DNA from: JAJFKB01 sp965230515
Lineage (GTDB): Bacteria; Pseudomonadota; Gammaproteobacteria; Pseudomonadales; IMCC2047
Assembly: GCA_965230515.1 (NCBI GenBank)
Contig: OZ246007.1
Coordinates: 2,976,001 to 3,040,000, forward strand
DNA: 64,000 nt
Reading direction: 5' to 3'
The notes beneath the pieces were generated by a model. That model worked only from the letters and a program-made list of their open reading frames with translations. It was not told where the DNA came from and did no database searches. Shown in pieces: positions 17,927 to 26,605 of the stretch (positions are counted from its first letter, which is position 1; each line of letters opens with the position of its first letter). The translations under genes were made by a program, and so were the position numbers.

Positions 17927-19564
17927 GTGATTTTTGCGCAATTTCCGAGTCACGAAGCTGAAGGTGTGATTCTTGCTCATACGCTGAGACTGACCGGGAA
18001 AACCTTGAAGAAGGGCACCGAGTTAACAGGAGAGCATATTGCACTGTTAAGAGCAGCGCAGATTGAATCAGTCTCAGGGGTTCGGCTCGAGGCGGGTGAT
18101 GTGGATGAGGATCGTGCGGCTGAAGCGATAGCGCAGGCGCTGGCTGGAGAGTTGCTGCTGGTTGGCAAGCCGATTGCCGGTCGGTGTAATTTGTATGCCC
18201 GGCAGCATGGTCTTACGCTGATAGATAAGGCCAAAGTAGATGCCATTAATCTGGCTGACGGTGCAGTGGCGATTGCAACTTTGCCGGACCGTTCGGAAGC
18301 CCATGCAGAACAGGCGGTGGCAACTATTAAAATTATACCCTTTGCTATATCCCAGGGACTACTTGATGAGTCGCTTGAGCTGGCGCAGGGCGGATCCCCG
18401 GTGATTGAGGTCTATCCCTTCAAGCCACATAACGCCGCGCTGATCCAGACCAGGACTTCCGCTTTAAAAGACTCGACTCTGGATTCTACACTTGAGGTGA
18501 CTCAGGGGCGACTTCGTGCCCTGGATAGCCAGGTGGTATTCCACCGCGTTTGTGAACATAACAGCAAAGAGGTTGCTGAACTGGTGCGGCAGGCATTAGC
18601 TCAGGGTTGTGATCCGGTCATGATTTGTGGTGCCGGAATAACCGTAGATACGGATGATGTCATTCCATCGGCGATAAAAGAGAGTGGTGGTGAAATCGTT
18701 CAGTTCGGAATGCCGGTGGAGCCGGGGAATATGCTATTACTGGCCCGCCATGGCAATACAAGAATTATTAATCTGCCGGGTTGTAGTCGCTCCCCAAAAC
18801 TGAATGGTTTGGATTGGGTGCTGCAACGAATACTGGCAGGAATGGAGGTGATGCCCGCAGATATTATGGGGATGGGTGTCGGTGGACTGATTAAGGACGT
18901 TGCGCACGCTGAGCGGCGTCATCGAAGAGCAGCAAAACCGAAATATCAGCATAAACTGCGCATTGCCGCGGTCATTTTGGCGGCAGGTAGTTCCAGGCGC
19001 ATGGGCGATCAGAACAAACTGCTATCAAAGGTAAAAGGCATTCCAATGGTGGTGCACGTGGCTAACGCCGCGTTGGCTGCGAATATCGAGTCGATCACCG
19101 TTGTGACAGGGCATCAGTCCGAGCAGATTGAGGCAGTCCTTACTGGCAGGCACCTTAATTTTGTACACAATCCCGATTATGGCTCGGGTATAGCCAGTTC
19201 AGTGAAGACTGGTATTGCCAGTTTACCTGATGAAATCGATGGCGCGATCGTGTTGCTGGGTGATATGCCTTTTGTGACAAAAAACCAGATTAATGAGTTG
19301 ATTGCAGAATTTGATCCCGCTCTGGAGCGAGATATCGTGATGCCGATTAAGGACGGCCGGCGCGGTAATCCGGTGCTCTGGTCAAGGCGTTACTTTTCAG
19401 CTATGCAACAGTTAACCGGAGATGTTGGGGCAAAAACCATTATCAAGGAGAATGCTGCCAATGTCTGGGAGGTGCCGATCAGTGATGACGCGATATTCGC
19501 CGACATTGATACCCATGAAGAGCTGGGGCGCGCTAACGGGAGCAGTGGGGAGAGTTCGGCATGA
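17927..19564 (+). CDS. Fusion: MoeA-like molybdopterin-binding domain + MobA-like nucleotidyltransferase
   Basis: A 545-residue two-domain protein. Residues about 1-335 resemble the molybdopterin-binding (MoeA/MogA-like) domain (EGVILAHTLRL; VMICGAGITVDTDDVIPSA; FGMPVEPGNMLLLA; NLPGCSRSPKLNGLDWVL). Residues about 345-535 are a MobA/MocA-type NTP transferase with AVILAAGSSRRMGDQNKL and LGDMPFVT. It probably adds CMP (MocA-like) to molybdenum cofactor, since XDH-type enzymes in bacteria often use the cytosine dinucleotide form; GMP is the alternative. The GTG at 17927 follows the upstream stop by four bases. It overlaps the next gene by four bases. Confidence 0.85.
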   Translation: MIFAQFPSHEAEGVILAHTLRLTGKTLKKGTELTGEHIALLRAAQIESVSGVRLEAGDVDEDRAAEAIAQALAGELLLVGKPIAGRCNLYARQHGLTLIDKAKVDAINLADGAVAIATLPDRSEAHAEQAVATIKIIPFAISQGLLDESLELAQGGSPVIEVYPFKPHNAALIQTRTSALKDSTLDSTLEVTQGRLRALDSQVVFHRVCEHNSKEVAELVRQALAQGCDPVMICGAGITVDTDDVIPSAIKESGGEIVQFGMPVEPGNMLLLARHGNTRIINLPGCSRSPKLNGLDWVLQRILAGMEVMPADIMGMGVGGLIKDVAHAERRHRRAAKPKYQHKLRIAAVILAAGSSRRMGDQNKLLSKVKGIPMVVHVANAALAANIESITVVTGHQSEQIEAVLTGRHLNFVHNPDYGSGIASSVKTGIASLPDEIDGAIVLLGDMPFVTKNQINELIAEFDPALERDIVMPIKDGRRGNPVLWSRRYFSAMQQLTGDVGAKTIIKENAANVWEVPISDDAIFADIDTHEELGRANGSSGESSA

Positions 19565-20784
19565 GTTTTAGTGTATCTGATATCCGCGCCCAGTTTCCAA
19601 TTTTGCGACGTCAGCTAAACGGGCATCCGTTGCACTATCTTGATAATGCGGCGACCACTTTTTCACCTAAAATTGTACTTGATAAAGTGCGTGAATTTGA
19701 AACCGGTTATCGTGCAAATGTTGCGCGCGGAGTGCACCGGCTGGCATCAGAAGCGACTGATGCCTACGAGTCTGCAAGAGCCAGCGTCTCACGCTATATC
19801 AATGCTGCTGATGTCAGTGAGGTTGTATTTACCTCGGGTACGACCGCGGCGGTCAACCAGCTCGCTTACAGCCTATCCAATCAGTTAGAGAAGGGTGATC
19901 AGGTGCTGGTTTCAGTAATTGAGCATCATAGCAATTTTGTGCCCTGGCAAATGCTCTGTCAGCGCACGGGTGCTGAGCTGTGTCTGATACCGGTTGATGA
20001 AAATGGGCTGCTAGAGCTTTCAGGTCTGTCGTCTTTAATCAATGAGCGAACCCGTATTGTTGCAGTTACACAAGCTTCTAATGTTACGGGAGAGATGCCT
20101 GATCTGGGGCGGATAGCCCAGGCTGCCCGTGATGTGGGTGCGCTACTGGTAGTGGATGGCGCGCAGGCTGTTCCTCATGGTCCTGTCGATGTGCAGGCGA
20201 TGGGTGCTGATTTCTACGTGTTTTCCGGGCATAAATGCTATGCGTCAACCGGGGTAGGGGTACTTTGGGGTAAGTCTCAATTGTTGCATCAGCTTCCGGA
20301 ATTTATGTACGGTGGAGGTATGGTAGAGCGGGTCACACCAGCACAGACACGCTTTCTCGATAACAATCAGAGACTGGAAGCCGGAACGCCGCCCATTGCT
20401 CAGGCGATAGGGTTGGGTGCTGCGGTGGAGTGGCTGATGCAGCTACCCTGGATCGATATTAAAACCCATGAAGCCAGGTTAATGGAGAAATTATCCGGTC
20501 AGCTCACTGCGGTAAGCGGGTTGCGTGTGCTGGGTCCTGAGTTAAACAGTGCTCGACTGCCAATCGTGTCATTTGATATAGAGGGGTGCCATCCGCATGA
20601 TATCTGTCATATGCTGGACCAGCATGCAGTCGCGCTTCGTGGCGGGCACCACTGTGCTCAGCCCCTAATGGATGTGCTGGATGTTATGGCAACGACCCGT
20701 GCCAGTTTTGCAGTTTTTAATGACGATTCGGATGTCGATGCGTTGCTGGAAGGATTGCGCGAAGCGGTGGGCTTTTTAAGATGA
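19561..20784 (+). CDS. Cysteine desulfurase, SufS/CsdA type
   Basis: A 407-residue PLP enzyme of aminotransferase class V that removes sulfur from cysteine. Visible sites are the start region HYLDNAATTFSP, VISVIEHHSNFVPWQ-like region with the PLP-stacking His, the PLP lysine in FSGHKCYASTGVGVLW (about residue 225) and the persulfide cysteine in RGGHHCAQP (about 362). Overlaps neighbours on both sides by four bases. Known precedent: XdhC works with a desulfurase (NifS4) to sulfurate Moco in Rhodobacter capsulatus. A dedicated role in Moco sulfuration is therefore likely, though general Fe-S assembly is possible. Confidence 0.88.
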   Translation: MSFSVSDIRAQFPILRRQLNGHPLHYLDNAATTFSPKIVLDKVREFETGYRANVARGVHRLASEATDAYESARASVSRYINAADVSEVVFTSGTTAAVNQLAYSLSNQLEKGDQVLVSVIEHHSNFVPWQMLCQRTGAELCLIPVDENGLLELSGLSSLINERTRIVAVTQASNVTGEMPDLGRIAQAARDVGALLVVDGAQAVPHGPVDVQAMGADFYVFSGHKCYASTGVGVLWGKSQLLHQLPEFMYGGGMVERVTPAQTRFLDNNQRLEAGTPPIAQAIGLGAAVEWLMQLPWIDIKTHEARLMEKLSGQLTAVSGLRVLGPELNSARLPIVSFDIEGCHPHDICHMLDQHAVALRGGHHCAQPLMDVLDVMATTRASFAVFNDDSDVDALLEGLREAVGFLR

Positions 20785-21209
20785 ACAGTAACCTTTATAA
20801 CGAAGGCATTAAGGAGTTGGCACAGTCAGGCGAGTCCAGGGAACCGTTAAAGAATCCCGACTGTGAGGTTACCATCGATAACCCCTTGTGTGGTGACCGG
20901 GTTACGATGCAGGTGAAACTCAATAATGGCTGTGTCGTGGAGGAAGCGCATCAGGTGAAAGGGTGCCTTCTGTGCAGGGCGTCTGCGAATGCGATTGCCA
21001 GCGCAGTGGTCGGTGCCAGCCAACAGGACATGCTGCAGGTTGAGCAAAACCTGAGAGCGATGTTAAAGAATGAGTCTGATGGCAATGCGTTAATACCTGG
21101 CTGGGAAGTGCTGGATCTGTTTCGACCAGTGGTCAGTCATAAAAGCCGTCATGATTGTGTGCTGCTGCCTTTCAAGGCATTGCTACAAATGATACAGCAA
21201 AATAATTAG
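20781..21209 (+). CDS. SufU/IscU-like sulfur acceptor protein
   Basis: A 142-residue protein of the SufU family. Three cysteines and an Asp in the expected places (NPLCGDR; GCLLCRAS; HDCVLLPFKAL) match the zinc/sulfur-transfer site of SufU. SufU accepts persulfide sulfur from SufS. The SufS-SufU pairing is typical of Gram-positive bacteria and unusual as a separate unit in a gammaproteobacterium. Placed at the end of a Moco-maturation operon, it may relay sulfur to XdhC-bound cofactor (inference). Confidence 0.83.
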   Translation: MNSNLYNEGIKELAQSGESREPLKNPDCEVTIDNPLCGDRVTMQVKLNNGCVVEEAHQVKGCLLCRASANAIASAVVGASQQDMLQVEQNLRAMLKNESDGNALIPGWEVLDLFRPVVSHKSRHDCVLLPFKALLQMIQQNN

Positions 21210-21224
21210 CTATATTTTTTTGTG

Positions 21225-21253
21225 AGAAGGCGCTAAATCGAATAACGCCTTCT
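21225..21253. terminator. Bidirectional terminator between convergent genes
   Basis: AGAAGGCG / CGCCTTCT, perfect 8-bp stem with a 13-nt loop, preceded on the plus strand by an A/T-rich TATATTTTTTT tract. It separates the SufU-like gene from the convergent MarR gene. Confidence 0.65.
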
Positions 21254-21275
21254 GTTGAGTGAATGCAATTAACAG

Positions 21276-21821
21276 TTAGGCTCTGGGGTGAGCTGAAGCA
21301 ATACTGGATGCATGGTCATATAGTCCGGCTATAATGCTCAGTACCTTGGAGGCCACCACCACATCCTCATCAAAGTTCTTGATCGAATCGGTTAGGGTCA
21401 ACAGCAGGTCTCGTCTGAACTCTGCAAACTGATCGGTGATTTGGCGACCTTTAGAGGTAATGGTATAGCTGGCCGAGCGCTTACTATCTCGCTTGTCTGA
21501 ACGTTTGATCAATTGAGCGTTGGTCAGTTTACGCAGGGAGTATTGCAGGTTGGAGATATCATCCCGGTTCATTAACCGGGCGATGTCTGAGATGCTTTTG
21601 GGCCGGTCGTGCATTCTGATCAGGTGCAGAACAGCATTTTCCATTGCGGACAGACCACCCTCCACGCAGCAGGCCAGGCAATCTTTTTGCCAACGGTCAA
21701 ATGCAGCTGCAACTCGCATAATGGAAAATTCAAAATCGGTAAAATTGATTTCGCGCTCATTGGTTGCTAAATGCCAATCTTTTTGCAGGTTGGCACTGAT
21801 AGCCTTGTGTTTTGAAATCAA
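21276..21821 (-). CDS. MarR-family winged-helix transcriptional regulator
   Basis: A 181-residue regulator. The DNA-binding part is visible as LHLIRMHDRPKSISDIARLM followed by DDISNLQYSLRKLTNAQLI (recognition region) and the wing KRDSKRSASYTITSKG. Helices on either side would form the dimer. The frame is open much further upstream, but a TTG at 21821 (minus strand) is preceded by AGGAGAG with suitable spacing, so I reject the 285-residue version. It is divergent from the molybdopterin oxidoreductase gene and convergent with the maturation operon, so it is a good candidate regulator of this region. Confidence 0.78.
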   Translation of the reverse strand: MISKHKAISANLQKDWHLATNEREINFTDFEFSIMRVAAAFDRWQKDCLACCVEGGLSAMENAVLHLIRMHDRPKSISDIARLMNRDDISNLQYSLRKLTNAQLIKRSDKRDSKRSASYTITSKGRQITDQFAEFRRDLLLTLTDSIKNFDEDVVVASKVLSIIAGLYDHASSIASAHPRA

Positions 21822-22327
21822 GATGAACTCTCCTGGAAATGTTTTGATATGGCAATTATAAGCACACCTGCCATTAAAGTGTAATAAACCGTTTTTATTT
21901 AGAAAATAACGGTGGATGTTAAGATTAATTTTGCTAAGTGTAAAAGTGGTTCTTTGATTGAAAAAGCCCTGTTTCTTTTTGCTAAAAGCAGTAGTAAACT
22001 TAGCCTTCGGTAGTTCATAGGGTCGCGCAATATGTCTCCAGGATTTGTTGCAGTATCTCGTTCTCAAGGGCCATTTCATGGTCTGACTGGCGGCCTGTTG
22101 GCTCGCGAAAAGTCCCACTTTATTCAAGAACAATTAACTGAACCGCGCTAAGTCTGGTTGGGGGGTATTCCTCTGGCAGCAATTTATGTGCGCGGTTAAT
22201 GAAGAGGGGTTTACATAATTTAAATTTAATGTTAAATTTACAGTTAAATTGATATAAGTATAAACTAGCAAAAATATACACTTTCAACTGATACCATAAA
22301 CTGATTGCAATATTGCGAGGAAAAGTG
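21822..22327. promoter_or_regulatory. 506-bp divergent intergenic region with AT-rich palindrome
   Basis: It lies between the MarR gene (minus) and the molybdopterin oxidoreductase gene (plus). It contains the perfect palindrome AAATTTAA-TG-TTAAATTT at 22222-22239 and a following direct repeat of GTTAAATT (22231-22238, 22243-22250). These lie about 80-105 bases upstream of the oxidoreductase start, a plausible operator position. No further gene is supported. Confidence 0.5.
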
Positions 22328-24955
22328 ATGACCAATCCATCTCCTACCGCTAATTCGCTCAAGTCTGGTCGCTGGGTGCGATCGACTTGTAAGATGTGCC
22401 TTCACTCCTGTTCGAATATGATTCACGTCACCGATGACGGAATCATTAATAAAATTGAAGGCGATCCCACCAACCCGTCAAATAATGGCAAGCTTTGCCC
22501 GAAAGGCAACTCTGCAATTATGCGTCACTATGACCCGCGACGCTTCAAGGAGCCATTGAGACGAACAAACCCTGAAAAAGGGCCGGGTGTTGATCCCAAG
22601 TGGGAGCCAATCAGCTGGGATGAGGCGTTTGAAATTACGGCTCGTGAGATTAAAAAGTCTCTGGATGAGGATCCGCGCAAAATTTTGCCATCTCTGGAAG
22701 ATTTCCAGAAGATGCATATCTGGTTCTGGCCACTGGCGATCGGCTGTCACAATTTTTATCAGTCAGGTGGCACCATGTGTGGTGGCGCGTACCACCCTAT
22801 GAACGGCTATATCCATTCGGCCTTCGGTTGTGCCAATGATGCCAAGTACTGTAATTACTGGATCAATAATGGTACGGGAGACGGTTTCTCTTCTCACCTG
22901 CATGCTGCGGCGCAGTCCAACTGGGTAGCCAAAGCACGTATCGACCGGGGTATGCGAGTAGTATCCGTAGAGCCGCGTCTATCGATAGGTTCAGCGAAAG
23001 CGGATGAGTGGGTTCCGATCAGGCCGGCCACTGACCGGCATTTTGCATTGGGTATGTCCCATGTTCTGGTCAATGAAGGACTTTGTGATTTTGATTTTCT
23101 GCGTAAAGATTCCAATGCTCCCTACCTGGTAGGTCCGGACGGGTATTTTGTTCGGGATGCGGAAAAACAGATCTATGTCTGGGACAGCAAGGATGATTGC
23201 GCGAAATTGTGGAATGATCCAACTCTGGAAAATGATAACCTGGCGCTGGAAGGCAACTATACGGTCAACGGTGTTGAGTGTCGCCCGGCATTCCAGGTTT
23301 ATAAGGATATTCTCGCAGAATGCTCTCCGGAAGAGATGGAGAAAATTACTACGGTTCCTGCTGAAACCACACGACGTATCGCCCGGGAGTTTGCCGAGGC
23401 AGCTCAGATTGGTCAAACCATGAAGGTAGAGGATGGGCGTACATTGCCGTTAAGACCGGCGGCCTATAACTACTACCGTGGTGCACAGGGTCGCAAGTTG
23501 GGTGCACAAACTAACCAGGCGTTCAAACTGGTTAATATGCTGATCGGAAATATCGACACCCCGGGAGGACACATGGGTGTGACGATTGATGATGGTCAAG
23601 TGGATAATAACCACGTTGAAATGGGTGAATGTGGACAAATGCTGGGTACCCCGCACCAGCTTGGACACATGCCGGAATTTGCATATCCAACCAATGAATA
23701 TCACCTGGCATCGCACTTCCCGAACGGTGTGAATGCACCGCACCTGAATTTGCTGGTCCATGAAAACCGTGACTATTACGGCGTCGAATTTACGCCGGAC
23801 GTGATTGTGAATTGCCACTCCAATCCGGTTTGGTCGATTCAGGGTCCTCGGGAGAAGTGGGTTCAGTTCCTGAAGGATATGCGCTTTATCGTGTGTGTCG
23901 ACGTTGTGCCAAACGAGATGACAGACTTTGCTGACATTATTCTACCTTCAAGTGATGTGCTGGAGACCTGGAACTGCACCATGATCGAGCCGCCTCATAC
24001 GGAAGGTCAGTGTTTCCGTCAGCCGGCTACTGACCCAATCTATAACACCAAGAGCGAGGAAGAGATTTTCTATGAACTCTCCGAGCGTCTGGGTTGTCTG
24101 GAGGCTTATAACAGCGTCATCAATATGATTCTGGGCTTTGAACAGAAGCCGGAACTACAGCTGGATCTGGACAAGAAATACACCGACCGAGAAATTGCAC
24201 GTCGTAAAGGGCTGCTTTGGAACGGTAAGGACATTGACTGGTATATGGAAAATGGCCACTCGGTTACCGAGCGTCGTCTTGATAAATGGTATCGACCCTG
24301 GGAAGGTATGCGCCTCAATTTCTACATTGAAGACATGCTGAAAGAGCGTGATGGCCTGAAAGCAAAAATGGAAGCTCAGAACGCACCTTACATCAAGGAT
24401 TGGCCCTTTGAAGATTTTCAGCCGCTGCCAACAGCCAGGCTGGATACGCTGCATACCTTGCCTGAGGAGTACAACCTTTATGCAATCACCTTCAAGGATA
24501 TTCAGCTGAACTTTGGTGAAAGTCTGAGTAATCCCTGGATCAGGGATATTGTTTTCCGTGATCCGGTACACACTGGTTTGCTGATTAACACAGCAACAGC
24601 GGCAAAAATGGGATTGGAGGCTGGAGACGTTGTTAAGGTCGAATCGCCTTACGGACATCTCTATGGTCGATTGCAGACCACTGAAGGTATGCACCCGGAT
24701 GCGATTGGTGTTTCCAATGCGCTGTCGCGAACCAAGAGTGAGAATACCTATGTAGCTATGTCGGGTGGACACTTTAATGACATGCTGCCTTACGATATGG
24801 CAAACACAGATGCCGCGAGCGGGCAGCCGGAAACCACCACTAAAGTTAAACTGACCAAGCTTGATGATTGGCCGGATTTCCTCAAAGAGGGTGGTTCAAT
24901 TTACGACTTTGTCAATGAACTGGAAACTAAAAAAGGTAAAGGGGGACACCACTAA
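22328..24955 (+). CDS. Molybdopterin oxidoreductase catalytic subunit (DMSO reductase superfamily)
   Basis: An 875-residue bis-MGD-type catalytic subunit. The N-terminal [4Fe-4S] motif is Cys21-x2-Cys24-x3-Cys28-x28-Cys57. The Mo-proximal segment GGTMCGGAYHPMNGY places Cys151 where family members carry the metal ligand (inference). The C-terminal domain (about 700-860) contains VKVESPYGHLYGRLQT, typical of the pterin-binding beta-barrel. No twin-arginine signal is visible, so the enzyme should be cytoplasmic. ATG 22328 follows GAGGAAAA; TTG 22313 precedes that RBS. It overlaps the Fe-S subunit gene. It resembles the polysulfide/thiosulfate reductase and acetylene hydratase/transhydroxylase branch, but its substrate cannot be assigned. 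Confidence 0.85.
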   Translation: MTNPSPTANSLKSGRWVRSTCKMCLHSCSNMIHVTDDGIINKIEGDPTNPSNNGKLCPKGNSAIMRHYDPRRFKEPLRRTNPEKGPGVDPKWEPISWDEAFEITAREIKKSLDEDPRKILPSLEDFQKMHIWFWPLAIGCHNFYQSGGTMCGGAYHPMNGYIHSAFGCANDAKYCNYWINNGTGDGFSSHLHAAAQSNWVAKARIDRGMRVVSVEPRLSIGSAKADEWVPIRPATDRHFALGMSHVLVNEGLCDFDFLRKDSNAPYLVGPDGYFVRDAEKQIYVWDSKDDCAKLWNDPTLENDNLALEGNYTVNGVECRPAFQVYKDILAECSPEEMEKITTVPAETTRRIAREFAEAAQIGQTMKVEDGRTLPLRPAAYNYYRGAQGRKLGAQTNQAFKLVNMLIGNIDTPGGHMGVTIDDGQVDNNHVEMGECGQMLGTPHQLGHMPEFAYPTNEYHLASHFPNGVNAPHLNLLVHENRDYYGVEFTPDVIVNCHSNPVWSIQGPREKWVQFLKDMRFIVCVDVVPNEMTDFADIILPSSDVLETWNCTMIEPPHTEGQCFRQPATDPIYNTKSEEEIFYELSERLGCLEAYNSVINMILGFEQKPELQLDLDKKYTDREIARRKGLLWNGKDIDWYMENGHSVTERRLDKWYRPWEGMRLNFYIEDMLKERDGLKAKMEAQNAPYIKDWPFEDFQPLPTARLDTLHTLPEEYNLYAITFKDIQLNFGESLSNPWIRDIVFRDPVHTGLLINTATAAKMGLEAGDVVKVESPYGHLYGRLQTTEGMHPDAIGVSNALSRTKSENTYVAMSGGHFNDMLPYDMANTDAASGQPETTTKVKLTKLDDWPDFLKEGGSIYDFVNELETKKGKGGHH

Positions 24956-25566
24956 TGAAACGAGGTATGGTCTTCGATTTACGTCGTTGCATTGGCTGTA
25001 ATGCCTGTGTAGTCGCCTGTAAACAGGAAAATTCACTGCCCGACGGGGTGTTTTTTACAAAGACTCTGAGCGAGGAATATGGTGTTTACCCGGCGGCAAA
25101 TCGGGTGTATATCCCCACACTCTGTAACCACTGTGAAGATGCGCCGTGCGAAAAGGTTTGCCCCAGTGGCGCAACCTACACGCGTGACGATGGTATCGTC
25201 ATGGTGGACGGTGATAAGTGTATCGGTTGTGGCACTTGCGCGGTCGCCTGCCCCTACGATCAGCGTTCACAAATGGATGCAGATAACCTGAAAGATGGTA
25301 TGTATGGCGGTGGCAACCTGACCGAGTTTGAGAAGCAGGGTTATGATCGTTGGACGCCCGGCACTGTCACCAAGTGTGATTTTTGCAGTCAGCGGGTTGA
25401 CGCAGGACTGGATCCAGCCTGTGTGGTGACCTGTCCGACCGATGCCAGAATTTTTGGCGATCTGGAAGATCCGGATTCTGCGCCCAACAAGCTCATTCGT
25501 GAGCGTGGTGGACAGCCTGCATTGGCAGATAAAAACACCAGACCGAAAGTTTATTACGTAGATTAA
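24955..25566 (+). CDS. Four-cluster [4Fe-4S] electron-transfer subunit (DmsB/NrfC family)
   Basis: A 203-residue ferredoxin-like subunit with four cysteine groups: CIGCNACVVACKQEN, CNHCEDAPCEKVCPSG, CIGCGTCAVACPY and CDFCSQRVDAGLDPACVVTCP. These hold four [4Fe-4S] clusters that connect the molybdenum subunit with the membrane subunit. Its start codon overlaps the catalytic-subunit stop. No signal peptide, as expected for a cytoplasmic partner. Confidence 0.92.
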   Translation: MKRGMVFDLRRCIGCNACVVACKQENSLPDGVFFTKTLSEEYGVYPAANRVYIPTLCNHCEDAPCEKVCPSGATYTRDDGIVMVDGDKCIGCGTCAVACPYDQRSQMDADNLKDGMYGGGNLTEFEKQGYDRWTPGTVTKCDFCSQRVDAGLDPACVVTCPTDARIFGDLEDPDSAPNKLIRERGGQPALADKNTRPKVYYVD

Positions 25567-25612
25567 TACGTGCTTAAACAAAGATCATTAATTTATCGAC
25601 TTGGTAACTATC

Positions 25613-26527
25613 ATGGCAAATGAAAATCAAATCGTAGGTGATACCTTTAAAGTGGGGTATCGATTCCAGCGTTACTGGGATACTTCAATGGCGGCAGCGT
25701 TTTTCTGCTGCGAACTCGGCGCGGGACTGTTTTTGTTGTCCCAGTACTTTGACTTCGCACTGGGCATGTTGGTAGGTTTACTGTTCGCGGGAGTGGGTAA
25801 ACCCTATTTTCACCTGGCTCATATGGGCGTGCCTTCAAAGGCCTGGCGAGCTATGCTTAGACCAGATCGCTCCTGGATCAGTCGTGGTTTAATCGGCATC
25901 ATGTTGTTTGTAGGTGCTGGTGCTGCTTATCTGTTACAGTTTCAATATGGCTTTTTAAGCGGACTGTTTGGTGAATCAACCGGAGGTTTCTTTGCCGAAG
26001 TGGCATTGGTTGTTTCTTTTGCAGCGGGCGTTCTGGTTATGGCCTATCAGGGTTTTGCAATGGCGCACTCCAGTTCTTTTGCGCTCTGGAATACTGGCTT
26101 AATGCCAATCAGTAGTATCGCGTACTCGGTCACTGCCGGATTGGCAGCGATTCTGGTCTTGGGTTGGAGCGCGTTACCGGCAGATACGGTAGCTATGCTG
26201 GTTAACTTTACCCTGGTGATGCTGCTGGTGGATCTCTGTATTGTTTTAAGTCTGCTTCATGGCGCATATCATGGCACCACCGGTGGGCGCCAGTCAGTGG
26301 ACCTGCTCGTTAAGGGTGTATATTCCACGCCATTCCTGGGTCTGGTCGTTGCTGTGGGTATAGCGCTGCCTGCGTTGGTTCTGTGGACCTTAGGCTCCAG
26401 CTATGCAGCGGCATTGCTGGCTGCCGTAGCGATCCTCGCTGGTTTCTTTACCTATCGTGTGTTAGTGTTCAAAGCAGCACTATATGAGCCTGTTCTGAGC
26501 TTTAAGCCGAGAACTGCAAATCTGTAA
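25613..26527 (+). CDS. NrfD/DmsC-like membrane anchor subunit
   Basis: A 304-residue integral membrane protein with about eight hydrophobic helices, starting YWDTSMAAAFFCCELGAGLFLL. The HLAHMGVPSKAWRAM and SRGLIGIMLF blocks resemble NrfD/PsrC-type quinone-interacting subunits. It lies 46 bases after the Fe-S subunit. I choose ATG 25613; the frame also has a TTG at 25601. The three genes form a catalytic/Fe-S/membrane complex exchanging electrons with the quinone pool (family knowledge). Confidence 0.8.
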   Translation: MANENQIVGDTFKVGYRFQRYWDTSMAAAFFCCELGAGLFLLSQYFDFALGMLVGLLFAGVGKPYFHLAHMGVPSKAWRAMLRPDRSWISRGLIGIMLFVGAGAAYLLQFQYGFLSGLFGESTGGFFAEVALVVSFAAGVLVMAYQGFAMAHSSSFALWNTGLMPISSIAYSVTAGLAAILVLGWSALPADTVAMLVNFTLVMLLVDLCIVLSLLHGAYHGTTGGRQSVDLLVKGVYSTPFLGLVVAVGIALPALVLWTLGSSYAAALLAAVAILAGFFTYRVLVFKAALYEPVLSFKPRTANL

Positions 26528-26534
26528 TTATTAC

Positions 26535-26563
26535 CCACAGTTCCTTGTTGTGGGGAACTGTGG
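26535..26563 (+). terminator. Hairpin between NrfD-like gene and fdhD
   Basis: Perfect 10-bp inverted repeat CCACAGTTCC (26535-26544) / GGAACTGTGG (26554-26563), 9-nt loop, eight bases after the NrfD-like stop. No T-run, so it may attenuate rather than stop transcription into fdhD. Confidence 0.6.
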
Positions 26564-26605
26564 AGTTGTCCCGATACCGGTGAGCACCCGATCGGGTGTT
26601 CGCTT

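Noticed and set aside
21822..22133. N-terminal extension of the MarR gene to 285 residues
   Set aside because: The extension is not MarR-like, and a TTG with a good AGGAGAG ribosome site starts the conserved part.
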